Assembly: GCF_051622035.1 (NCBI RefSeq)
Contig: NC_135355.1
Span: forward strand, 36,437,986 to 36,501,985
Direction of reading: 5' to 3'
Length of the DNA stretch: 64,000 nt
Origin: Arctopsyche grandis
Taxonomy: Eukaryota > Arthropoda > Insecta > Trichoptera > Hydropsychidae
The notes below the pieces were generated by a model, which was not told the DNA's origin, did not search any database, and worked only from the letters and a program-made list of their open reading frames with translations. Numbering within the stretch: the stretch's first letter is position 1; every line of letters begins with the position of its first letter. The position numbers and the translations under genes are program-made. Of this stretch, positions 10,931-22,131 are shown piece after piece.

Positions 10931-12180
10931 TATATATAAAAGATAGAACAGCTCTCAGAGGTGTCAAATTTGAAAACATGCGGTAAATCAAACTAAAGTT
11001 TATTGGCCATATTGAGCAAGAGATAGAGCTAGAAGACTCGTAGGGCGAGCTTGATAAAGTTAAGAAATATTTATGAGATCTAGTCTAGACTCGAAAAGAA
11101 GTGTTAATAATATTCTAGTATAAAATTGAAATTTTAACGAGAATTCAAGTGCAGATATGTGACATGTGCGGAATAGTCCGTTTATTCATATAAACATACC
11201 AAGCAATATTTTGTCAATTTTTATGCATAAATCGCAATTACTTTTTGTTGCATAATATGTGTTGAAATCACCGTTTCGAACTGAAAACAAAAATTTCAGT
11301 AAATAAACAGTATACATATGTATGTACTACATTATGCAGATACTTTACTATAAACTGTTAAGAAATTTCAATGATAGATGTATTTTTATTTTAGTTAACT
11401 ACGCATAAACGTTAACTTACTAAAATAACGCGTAAAACTTTGCGGCTGAAATGGAAAGTTTACAAATACGCAATTCATATTTTTAACTATTTTGATAAAG
11501 GTCCATTCCTGTCTGACCATATGGCCCACCATATCTGTGTTAATAGTCCAACCTATTTATTTTTAGTTTTTTAAATTAAATATTGCAAAACTTCATAGTT
11601 TGATCGTCCAAGGTACGTGGGTTTGAAATTTTAAATAGTCTGAAGTGTTGTAATTTCACGATGTTAAACTGTACGCTCCATTGCAATATTATAAATATTG
11701 CGGTGAATTCAAACTGAACCGTGCTTATGATGTTATTATGGGATTGGATCGAGTTCAGAATAGAATTCTCACGCATGATTCTATATTTGCCCTTTGGTGA
11801 CGAATAATCAAAGGATGCTAGTGCTCATATAGTTTATTTTTAATCTAGTTGTTCGAAATGCTTGTTTTTCATCAGACAAATATACGCGATTCCATTCAAT
11901 ATGACGTTCTTACAAGGAAAGGTATTTTAAGAGCGCCCACGTTTAGCAAGCACTTTAGTTGTCAAGATCATCATCATTAACAATGCACAGTCTACTGCTG
12001 AATGAAATATGTAGCCTCAAACACGCTTCCGTTCTATTCTATCATAGGTTACCAAACTTAGACAAGGATGAAATGATATTGTAGCATATGCTAAAAGGAG
12101 CCGCTGTTATAATTGGTTTTCAAGGATTATCTCTAGGCTTAAGTGCTGTCGGCTAACAATGGAGACCCACGAATTGACTT
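10931..12180. other. Intergenic, nothing recognised
   Basis: AT-rich DNA without recognisable repeats or coding signal. Confidence 0.5.
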
Positions 12181-12239
12181 AGTGGTCGGCAACGGCACCC
12201 AGCCACTAGAGTTCTAGTTCTAGGCACCCAGCCGCTAGA

Positions 12240-12482
12240 GTTCTCAAAACTGACAGCACGAAAGCGTGGGACTGCATATCTAGTACGTGACTATAACAAT
12301 AAGTAAACAAACGCGTCGCGGAAGATGCAGTGAGCGACCTGCCATTTATAAGCAGGTACTTAGGCCATATCAAGGCATTCTGGACGGAGCACTGGCGGTG
12401 TGTGGATCTCCTTAATCACCCAATAAATGCTATGAAGCGACTTTGGCTTTTTATTTGGATCCTCCACCCATCCCTACGCAAC
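12240..12482 (+). repeat. LTR-like repeat, copy 2
   Basis: Diverged partner of 10631-10921, with the same motif order: ATTTATAAGCAGG, then CCCAATAAATGCTATG, then CCCTACGCAACA. It is preceded by a local direct repeat, CACCCAGCCACTAGAGTTCT / CACCCAGCCGCTAGAGTTCT (about 12195-12240). Confidence 0.4.
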
Positions 12483-14989
12483 AATATATTCAAACAAGAA
12501 TGGTACCATCTCATTAGATGTGGAAAAGGAAGTGAAGTAAAATGAAGCCATGATTTACCACAACTTGTTGTTCTAAAGTGCATCGAACTGACGAAGCAAA
12601 GTTGGTCTTCACTTTGCTGAAAAAACAAAATTATAACGGCCACCCTTCCGACGATTTAACAACTCCGATGATCCAATTTAATATTCATACAAAATGAAAG
12701 AAGCACCACGTTGGATGGACTGTGGTGGTCTCTATTGATTGGAGATCAGCTATGAAGCTTTTTACTCCAACAGCGCTACTTAGGGAAAATGGCGACGATC
12801 TACGAACTCCTTGGGCTGCGGCAGATCGTTTTTCGTAATAACTATGTGGTTTTCAAATCTATACACCCTATATTTCTTGTATTCCAAGAATGAACTACAA
12901 TAAATTAATTTTAATAGATTTTGTATGATTTAGAAAAGGGGCACATCGTAAAAAAATACATTTATACATTTCTACGTTCCAATGTATGATTTAAAGGCGG
13001 TAGCGATAAGTCATGTTTTTGACTGTTCGCTTGCATATTATTGTTGATCGATGAATCAATGCGAGAGAAAGAGACAGGTATATTTTCGTAAGCTATTGTT
13101 TTCGTCGCTTTTGGCGCGTGGCTATTGAGTCATGCAGTCGCCTGTTGGCCTTACCTATGTGCGCAAAAATTGTCAAAAACATGCTTTAGGACTAAAACTT
13201 TTTTTATGTTGATGTATAAAATTATTAATAAGATATATATTGAACCCATTTGTATTGAGAAAAGCTGTACTTTGATTAAAAAATACTGGGGTCTTATTAG
13301 ACCCCGGTTTGGGACACTCGTTCGATCTCGACGCTCCGTCCTTCAAAGGTTAATAAGCCTGATATTAAAATTGTACCCAATAAATGACCGATACATAGAT
13401 TCAATTTTTTGCTATTTTTTTACAATCAACAAATAGTCAAGTCTAGATATTTTCGGAAAACATTACACAAAATGATCGAATGTAAATAAAATAACTGAAA
13501 TATTCGCTTCATCGAAGTATAATATTTATGAGATCGCAGATGGATTAACGATGTTTATTCTACGATTTTGAGTATTGACCTTCGAAACGAACGTATAAAC
13601 AGTGCATAAAAAGTTTGGTTCTGTATTCAATTTCGTCCATATATGTATATATAAAATGTTACAATTTGAGGTTAGCGTTTATGCGACCATTATAGTAACC
13701 TCAGTTGGAAATAGCACGCAAAATCTAGCGGTATGCTGTCATGATTTAATTTCGAAATGCACACGTACGTACATATGTAATAGTTGGATTTATTTTAAAA
13801 TGCGATCGACCCGATTCGTATTTTGGGAAACACTAGACAACCGCGTGTGTTAGATATGAGTGGTCCATATGCGAAAAAAAATCACACTTGTACGACAGGT
13901 TAGTGCACGGCTCGCGTCGCTTTTCACCGTTTTTCCAATTTTCCACTCGCTTTGTAGCGTGGCGGAAAAGCGCCAACTATCACGTCAACCTGTCTCGGTT
14001 TTAGTTAATGAGGCGAAACCTATGTTTCATGTAAAAATGTTGTTTTTTCTTCAATTCGGGCCGACTATTCGGTAAAATTCATCCAAGTAATGGATATTGT
14101 AGGGCTAAAAAAAATTAGGGAGGTGCAGCCCAATTGTATGAGACCTTGGCCTTTACGATAGCCTTATTACATACATACATACATAAGCGATTTATTTAAT
14201 ATTAATATTTTGATTTAGTGTTTATTTCGACGTAGAGCTATTGCGTATAAAAAATGAATTTTCCAGACAGCTCTTTATATTTATGTATCATTAATTAATG
14301 AAAAATTTGGTCACGTACAACACGAAAAAAAGTTATTGAATGAATAAAGGGAAATATGGAAAAGCTTTTATTCCGGAACGTAATTTTATACTAATGGCAA
14401 CGTAGTCTACCCTATATATTATGTATATAAATGGGTATTTTTAAATAAAGCTGTATAAAAGTTCAATGAAAAAATGTTAAATGAGTAAATATTTTTTTCT
14501 ACGAGTCGCACTTATTATTAGGGTTATTGTTACACTTTAAATTGGATTGAGTTAATTATTTTTTTAATTTTTTAATGAATCTCAACATATGAATTCCAGC
14601 TTAATAATTTTATATAAGTTATTTAATTGTAAATAGGTTTTTGAGCTCTTTTTCCTATTATGCTGTATAATAATATAATATGTACTATGGTTACTAACAA
14701 AATTAAATTAAAATTGTAAAATAGAAAATGATCAGTATCTATTAAAATAGATATAAGATGTATTGTGAACATAAATTAGTAATAATAAAAAGCATTTAAA
14801 AATCAAATATAAGTTATTTCATTTTTTTTTACCATATGTGCCAAGACAGGTTGCCCCAAAGCGACTATTAAACACATTTTGCAATGTATGTACATACGTA
14901 TGAAGGTATATAAACCAACCAACAAATTTGGTATGTATGTATATATTGGTGCTGGCTGTAGATGCAAGACTTTCCCTACTATAATTTTT
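12483..14989. other. Intergenic desert
   Basis: No supported gene. A GGGGTCTTATTAGACCCC palindrome lies near 13289-13306. Around 13896-14000 GACAGGTTAG...AACCTGTC forms a loose inverted pair. (TACA)n runs lie near 14168-14184. The rest is AT-rich sequence without an assignable identity. Confidence 0.5.
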
Positions 14990-15530
14990 TTCTAATTTTC
15001 TTTTTTTACTTTATCTATGTACGTAGTAATAATAGATGAAGTTTTGTGATCGTGCGAAAATTCAAACTCAGAATCGATCACTGATCATGTTTTCATGATC
15101 TAGAAAAAAATGTGTCAGTGTATTTTGGGGATTTTTTTAACACCATTAGTCCTATCGAATTGAAACTTAGTATCGTTTACTGAAATTCTTATCGATAAAA
15201 CGAATTTTTTTTTCATATTTTTATCCCCTTATAGGTGTCCTCTTTTTTTAAGTTTTTGAATTCAAATATTTTTACACGTAGTAGAAATTATAAATTTTAT
15301 ACGGTAATATATGTTTAAATATTTTTACCTTACCCGGAAGTAGTACTTTTACTCTTGGGAATCGATGTTTTTCTCAGAAACCTTTTGGTTTATTATTTTG
15401 TAATCTTCTTATATTCCTTGTTTGTAACCTTCTTTGAATTTTGTTTTGTAATCTTCTTATATTCCTCAAGTGCATAGATAAAGTCTTGGTTTGGTCACAT
15501 CCGATTGTGCCACAAAAGTTCAAAACTACA
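14990..15530 (-). repeat. ACTTCCGG-rich repeat, copy 2 (inverted, partial)
   Basis: Inverse of the block ending at 7575: ACTTTATCTATGTACGTAGT, then CAGAATCGATCACTGATCA, the 'TTTTGGGGATTTTTT' block, and CCGGAAGTAGTACTTTTACTC near 15338. It ends with TTCTTATATTCCT repeats that match the start of copy 1 inverted. Confidence 0.6.
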
Positions 15531-15559
15531 AATAAGTAAATAATAAATCTTGCCAACAG

Positions 15560-15670
15560 CATTGAATATTTACTCGATGCAATCAAATATCGATTCCGGT
15601 CGGAATTTGAACGAACAATGTCTCTACTGGTAAACAATGGTTTAACCAGTGAGCTACTATGGCTTAAGAC
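15560..15670 (-). repeat. tRNA-like SINE head fragment, second family
   Basis: On the minus strand CCATAGTAGCTCACTGGTTAA resembles an A box and a TTCAAATTCCGACC-like stretch resembles a B box. The arrangement matches 17690-17775. It is truncated and cannot fold as an intact tRNA. Confidence 0.35.
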
Positions 15671-17201
15671 AGGATTTTTTTTCATGGTCGTTTTGGTAAC
15701 CAACTGATTTATTAATTAAATTAAGTAAGTTTTACATTAAATAAAACTCTGTTTTTTTTTTATTCATCTTATGGTGAAATATGTATATTTGGTTTAAAAA
15801 GCAAAGTTTTTAAATGAGCATAGAACCTACATACATACATACATATAATAGTTACTGAATAAAATAAAGTAAAGTAAAAATCTCTATTCTTATATCAACT
15901 AAAAGTTAAACAAGTTAGGTTTGGTGACCAAATATTAACTAAAAGTTAAATACATTCGGCTCGTGCGGTCTTCGGACCGCAAAGGATTATTTATTATTAA
16001 TAATATTCAATATTATAAAACAAAATTGAGTAATTATCTAAATATTGCAACAGTTATAGTAAATATAATACAATATAATATTGAATCCGGGATGTCAAAA
16101 TATCCAGTGTTTGCGATTCAAAAATTCCATGTTCCAAATCACAGCCAAATTTACAATATATACACACATATACTATATGTATATAATATATGTCGTATAA
16201 AATCAGAACCAGAATGGAATTAATTACGCTTCCTCAAACAAAAACAATGACCGCATTCATTACGGCATACAATGAAATCCATTATCTGGATTACGAGTTA
16301 TTCACACATTTTATGACTTTTCCTTCAGAACGAGAGAACTTTATGTGAACATACAATTTTAAAATAAACAAGGGAATGATTCAAATCTACCATCAAACCC
16401 AATCTAAATGATTGAACAGCAATACAGACCAGTGGTTTTCAACGGCCGGTCCGCAAACATTGCAAAAAGAACATAGTGCTATGACAGGTCACCTCAAATC
16501 GACAGTATGACTAACTGTGTACATGTTCAAACATATTATACAACATAGATATTAATAACAAACTGCAAGCATACATATGTATGCTCGCAGTACTATAATA
16601 GTTGTTTCGATTCGACATATGTATGTGCGTCACAGCTAAAACATTGCCAAAATTTCGCCAACATTTCTAACTAGAATTATTTGGAAATCCAATAGAAGCA
16701 GGTATAAAAATTGTAGCTAATTCAAAAAAACCCTAGATCATTACCATATATATGTAACTAGCGCCGAGGATTTCGAGTTTTGTAAAGGCGTGTTTAGACT
16801 TTCTAAAATAATATAAAAATAACAAAATAAGTCTATTAATGAATGTATTTTTCCAAAATTAGTTCCATCTTCTTCATTGTTGTTAAATGTAATGCTCACA
16901 ATCTAAATGACAAGCCACAATCTAAAATACTCAGCAGTTAGGGATTTCCATCGGGAAATTCTGCTACGGTTATAAATTCGGAAATTCCAGTGTAAACCAG
17001 TCTTTATAAACGTAGACAAATTAATTATATGGATTACACGACCCATGTTCAATGCATATTTTTTTCAATGCTACCTGGAAAGGCTTAGTGGGTAGTAGTC
17101 TTGTTTACTTTGTACATGTTCAAAATAAAACGCCTATTGGCGTTTTTCAGGCGCATGGACTTGTTGGCAAAACGCCGATCGGCGTTGGTCAGCATTCAAA
17201 A
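15671..17201. other. Intergenic with degenerate Helitron fragment
   Basis: A stretch near 16565-16660 (CTATAATAGT, TTCGATTCGACATATGTATG, CGTCACAGCTAAAACATTGC) is a diverged internal piece of the H2 Helitron family (compare 42806-43287). At 17128-17190 two short palindromes, AACGCCTATTGGCGTT and AACGCCGATCGGCGTT, lie about 35 bp apart. No gene. Confidence 0.45.
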
Positions 17202-17230
17202 AACCTAACCTAACCTAACCTAACCTAACC
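17202..17230. repeat. (CCTAA)n / (TTAGG)n interstitial telomere-type run
   Basis: About five and a half perfect CCTAA units in a row. TTAGG is the ancestral insect telomere repeat, so this is an interstitial copy. It abuts the tRNA-like head of the SINE at 17253. Confidence 0.8.
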
Positions 17231-17252
17231 ACCGAGCTATATGTATTGAGTT

Positions 17253-17680
17253 AGCAGCATAGCTCGCTTGTTAAGCTTCTGCCTAACACCGAGAGGCGCC
17301 GGGTTCGATCCCATGAGCTGACCTCGATTGAAAAGAATTTTTCTGAGTATATCTGTAGTGATGCTGGTCATACATGGATATTTGTGACTCCAGGTCGATC
17401 GCTTCCTATCAGAGATTTTATTGTTGAAACGGTTCCCGATTAAAAATTGGCTAAAATCCTTCCTACCTACTATGTCACCACTATTTGAGTGTGATTAATG
17501 TACAATTCAATTTATATACAACTCATAGATGTTTCGTTAATTGCGAGTTTTCAGTGTCTCGTAATTCAGCGACTTGTATGTATAATAAAAATGTTGTATT
17601 GTTTGTAATTGGCCAGGAAGACGCATTAGCGTTTACCTGTAAGGTCTTCCTGGTATAAAAATGTAATAAAATAAAATATT
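17253..17680 (+). repeat. tRNA-derived SINE, near full length
   Basis: The head AGCAGCATAGCTCGCTTGTT with B box GGGTTCGATCCC near 17299 has a different tRNA-like sequence from the 7958 copy. It is followed by the same body (GGTCGATCGCTTCCTATCA), the snap-back GGAAGACGCATTAGCG...GGTCTTCCTGG and an AATAAAATAAAAT tail. Confidence 0.7.
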
Positions 17681-17689
17681 GCGAGCTGA

Positions 17690-17775
17690 GAAAATACGAT
17701 GTTTCGAACCCAGACGGGATTTAATCCCACGACCTCTCTACTATTAAACATCGCTTAATTAGTGAGCTACGGTGG
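17690..17775 (-). repeat. tRNA-like SINE head fragment, second family
   Basis: On the minus strand GTAGCTCACTAATTAAGCG is A-box-like and GTGGGATTAAATCCC is a degenerate B-box region. It directly follows the tail of the previous SINE. Confidence 0.35.
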
Positions 17776-17779
17776 AAAC

Positions 17780-20235
17780 CATTTCTCCTTTTTTTCGAGT
17801 TGAAAACTACTGATATAGCCACATTGAATAACTGAAATGCGACATTAGCGGAAGGACGAGAGATTAAATCTTAGTACTGGGCGAGCCACGATTGACTGAA
17901 TCAGTAATGAGATGACTCGATCAATTATGTCGTAAGGACACTCCTACAGTAGTTGTCGACGTATCGATTCGCAACTGGCAAATTAAACTGTAACTAGAAT
18001 GCACACTCGAAGATGATTAACTGCCAATACCTCGAGTAATAATAGTCGTCGGTAATTTTATAAGTCAAGGTCTAGTCCGATAGAACTGATGGAATTGGAA
18101 CGAAAAGTTATGTTGACGATTGCAAGTTATTGTTGGAAATTGTATATGATATTAAAATAGCTTGACGTGTTCACTTTTAAGATGTGTAAGTTTGGATCAC
18201 AACTCGTCGCATTAACACTAGACTTAAGGTTTAGATTATAGTATAATTGGGGCGTTATATTGCCCTTTCAACTGGTCATTTATCATTTTGTCGCCACATT
18301 GGTGACATTAAGCAGCACTAAAATTGCTCATTTTCCATTTATCTGAACGAATGTCATAATATATGACTGTGATGTGTATGAACATTAAACATATTTAATG
18401 GTTGGATGAGAAATGGGAATATCGTATAATATAATAGTGTTCCTCACTTTGTCGAAAGTTTTGATTTTTTTTAATAGCTTTTGATGACTGTATTATAGTC
18501 TATTTTTTTCTTTTAGGAATGTCAAGTATTGAGGCGATTGTTTGTTTTCTTCATAAAGCTTAAGAATAAGATTTCAACAAAAAATAGTGACTTTAAAAGT
18601 TTGAGATGAAATAGTATATATTTTCTAATGTTTTCTTTTTATATTGTTTAAGTAAAAAAAAAAATAAACTTGTAATTTCAATATGTTTTTGGCAATGTAT
18701 TAGATTTTGCATAAGTTCGTGCCTGATTTTTATCCGTTTTTTAGCGGTAAACGGGCATGAACTTATGCAATCGTTTAATACTTCTCGAATGTATAAAGAC
18801 TACTTGTTATTATATAAAAAATGGCTATATTATCTATTTTCATAAAGCATAATATTGGTTATGAATCATCACATCAATCACAAGTTGTGTTTTTTTTAAT
18901 CATTTTTGAACGTTTTCGATACACAAATTGTAATTTAAAAAATGATTTCTATGCAATTGGCTTGATTTATTGCTATAAAAATGTATAAGATTGAAGATCA
19001 AAGTGGAAACTAATTTTAAATTGAAGTAAAAAATAGAAACGGATCCAAAGATCAAAAGCGAAAAAATTCGAGGGCAAATTGAATGACACGTATTAAAAAA
19101 TAAACGTCAAATAATATTTTTAAGTCGATATAAGTGAGTGAAGATCCGTAGTATTAAATCACGAAAGCATGAAATTTCGTATAAAAAAATTAATATTTGT
19201 ATAATAAATATTGGAATATATACTTATGTTTATTAATTATGATTTGAGGCTTGACAAATTTTAAATAATATTTGTGGGATTTAGTTTTGTAGCCTACAAT
19301 GATGCATGTATGAATTATTAGGTTGGCATATATTAGTTGAAGAATGGTTGCGAGTTTTCAACTTGTTCATGTAACGCGTCAAGCGATTAAGTTCATTGCG
19401 GCGCTCCGATTAATAAACAGTGCTGTAAACCGCCCAACGAGTCTCATTTTGACACTACCGCTTATTTCTCCTAACAACCAGATCTTACATACATATATGC
19501 TTTTTTTATATTACATATATACATATGTACGTATAATATATGCATTTGAAATTAATTAAAATTAAAATTTTATTTACGGCGCATTTTCAAAATTTAATTC
19601 AAATTCATTTATTTTATCTATGGAATGAAATGGACTTTTTTAAAATAATTTAAAAATATAGAGGAATCGACTCAAGTAGCGTTATATTGATTCAAATCAG
19701 ACACACACTTTTCTATAATTTTTTCCTAGATACAATCCGTATATGATCTGTTATATTTGAAATTGGCGTAAGTCCACTTTTCTTCATTTCGAGAAATATT
19801 TCGCAAGACATTAAAAATAATGTTTTGCATTTAATAATATTTAAAAATAATAGTGGCATGTAATAAGTTTATTCTGCCTTTCCAAGATTCTGGACAAATC
19901 GAATTAAAAGTAGTGATAACAATTTGTGAATTAATTCAAACTGGAATATTATTTTTGAAACTGAAAATTGGACTTCCGTGACCTTCAAATAAAACGGCCA
20001 TATGTATGTAATTATGGATTCTATTCGAGAAGGGACATGTAGTACAGGCCAATGAGACTCGATGCGCTGAAATGAGCTATAGCTTGGCTGTGGCGCTGCG
20101 CAGCATACCAACTTATACATATTAGACCCAGGCATGGTAACTTAATAATTTATAAATGCATTCTTCTTGTAGGTTTAAATCCCACACACATATATAAAAA
20201 TGTTGATGATGATGACGGTAATCTTACCTAATATA
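17780..20235. other. Intergenic desert
   Basis: No supported gene. The segment 17820-18180 is relatively repeat-poor and balanced in composition. A compact hairpin at 18698-18782 is listed separately. The remainder is AT-rich. Confidence 0.45.
18698..18782. other. Compact ~85-nt hairpin (miRNA-like or micro-MITE)
   Basis: TGCATAAGTTCGTGCC (18708-18723) pairs with GGCATGAACTTATGCA (18754-18769) over 16 positions with one G-T wobble. An inner stem (TTTATCCG with CGGTAAA) and a TTTTTTAG loop follow. Outer flanks GTATTA and TAATAC also pair. Size and shape fit a pre-miRNA or a very short inverted-repeat transposon. There is no second copy in this window that I can see. Confidence 0.45.
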
Positions 20236-21023
20236 TCATTTATATTATACCGCAATTCTGTTTGTGTGTGTGTATGTGTAAGATAACGCTCACCGTATTA
20301 TAATAGTCGTTTCGATTTGACATAGATACATATGTATGTACGTCACAGCTAAAATACTATAAACAAAATGTACGAATATAATATACGAATTTAATAATGA
20401 AAGAAAATAGCTTCTTTATATATATACTGTTTGCTACCAATATTTCATCTAGGCAAATTAGCCTCTGAGCATTGAACGCCATCTATTGAAAATTTATTTT
20501 ATTAATTAATTAATTCATTTTTATATTGTTAATATGTAGATAGGTAAGTATTTATTTTCATATTAAACAATAATAATATATATAAGAACGGTGTGTCGGT
20601 AAATATGTACATATATGTGACAGATCGTCGACCAGAATGAGGAACCAATCACAGCCGAACATTCAATACGCGGGGATATGTATCAGAATGTAGTACAGTA
20701 TGGGGGCCAATCACAGCCGAGTATTCGAGACGCGGGGATTTGACCCGATTACTGTTTCAGTTCTGGATCCCGACTTTTGTCTCAGTTCCGATTCCGATTA
20801 ATTATTACTATACGTATTGCAACTTTATTTTAAATCATGTATCATTTTGTTTCCGAAACCACCCGTTGAAATTTCAACGGTAACAACACTAGTTAAATAT
20901 TAAATTAAGTATATTTAATAAAAGGTATTTGAATACAGGACCGACACATTTCTTTTAATTTATTTTTATTTGATAACTTAATATGCCAACACCCATGCGA
21001 TATCTCATCGGGTACAACACTAG
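20236..21023 (+). mobile_element. Helitron-like element, family H2, with nested insert
   Basis: It starts TCATTTATATTATACCGC and carries the family interior (AAGATAACGCTCACCGTA, ACGTCACAGCTAAAA, CTGTTTGCTACCAA, CGCCATCTATTGAAAA). It ends with CCCATGCGATATCTCATCGGG, a hairpin, then TACAACACTAG. Between about 20590 and 20892 the family sequence is interrupted by an insert with its own Helitron-type 3' end. No Rep/helicase is encoded. Confidence 0.7.
20590..20892 (+). mobile_element. Second Helitron-like element nested in the first
   Basis: The 3' end is textbook: CCGTTGAAATTTCAACGG is a perfect 8-bp-arm hairpin, followed by TAACAACACTAG and then T. The interior holds two partial direct repeats (CCAATCACAGCCGA...GCGGGGAT at about 20646 and 20709). 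The 5' TC end is not certain. Confidence 0.55.
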
Positions 21024-21731
21024 CAATATATTATTATGCAGAAAGACAAAGACATAAATTTCAAAATAAAATATTTTGACAAAGACAAAATGCTATTAAA
21101 ATATGATCTAACAGTGCACTGGGATAAAACCGTATATTATTCATAAAAAACTTTATTACGGGGTTGGACACTTGACAACGGAACCGAACGTCTTTCTAAG
21201 CGTCTCTAATGGATATTACTCGGCCAACGAAACGACTGGCCATAGTTTTGGAGCACTCGATAAATTGGTTTAATAGACCCATAAACTAATGGGAACCAAG
21301 GTAACGAAGCGGTATCAAATGTAAAAATAAGCCTACGACTGTCGCATCTGCTCGAAGTGCATCACGAACCACTATGGCTATTAGTTTCACTAATTACCCC
21401 TATTTAAGTCCACTAACTTGGTTACGTTACTTGCGCAACCGTATCGTCGTAACCATTATATGTATGTAGACATGTGTATAAACATGGTGCTCTTGAGTAA
21501 AGTCAAGGTCGTTTATTTTACACACCGTTAGACTAACTTTGCTCTCTGGGATCCATACTTGAGAATCGCTTGAGCATGTGAATCATTTTTGTTCGTTCTG
21601 GTCGAAATAGAAAAAGGCAAATTGAAATCATATTTGACCAATGAATCATTGAATGATAGTGGTTTGGAATTTTTTAATCATTTATTTTTTTACATTATTT
21701 TCTTTGTTTTGTGTATATATATATAACTACG
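21024..21731. other. Intergenic, repeat-poor segment
   Basis: The segment 21170-21450 has balanced composition, no copies elsewhere in the window and no long open frame. It may be conserved non-coding DNA, but nothing in the sequence proves that. Confidence 0.35.
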
Positions 21732-22131
21732 GTCTCCGTGACGAGACAGAATGTTAAATGACAGAAAACGCAAATATCGGAAGGCAAAGATCGAAAATCG
21801 AAAGATCTTAAGTCGAAAGATCCAAAAAAAAGGTGCATGGTAAACGGTACATACTCACGTACATACTCAATTAATTTGGGCGAGCAGGATACAACAGGAA
21901 CAAGAGGAACAGGCTTTTCCTCCCGTATTAATGTGCACGCGCAGAATACGGGAGGAAAAGCATGTTCCTCTTGTTCCTGTTGTATCCTGCTCGCGCAAAT
22001 TAAGTGAGTATGTACCGTTTACCAAGCACCATTTTTTTTTGATCCTTCGACTTAAGATCTTTCGATTTTCGATCTTTGCCTTCCAATATTTGCGTTTTTG
22101 GTAATTTAACATTCCGGCTCGTCACGGAGAC
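21732..22131. mobile_element. 400-bp foldback element
   Basis: Left arm from GTCTCCGTGACGAG (21732) and right arm ending CTCGTCACGGAGAC (22131) are inverted copies of about 190 bp each. Both include AGATCGAAAATCGAAAGATC, GGTAAACGGTACATACTC, and GGATACAACAGGAACAAGAG. The centre is a short loop near 21930-21950. Differences are a few point changes and a small indel (an extra 'CGTACATACTCA' in the left arm). It encodes no protein; open frames inside it are chance. I see no clear target duplication. Confidence 0.8.

Noticed and set aside
12330-12643. Overlapping 71- and 75-codon open frames
   Set aside because: They overlap the LTR-like repeat and its flank on both strands, with no domain and no supporting splice sites.
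21867-22112. 81-codon frame on the minus strand
   Set aside because: It lies entirely inside the 400-bp foldback, reading arm and loop; no homology.
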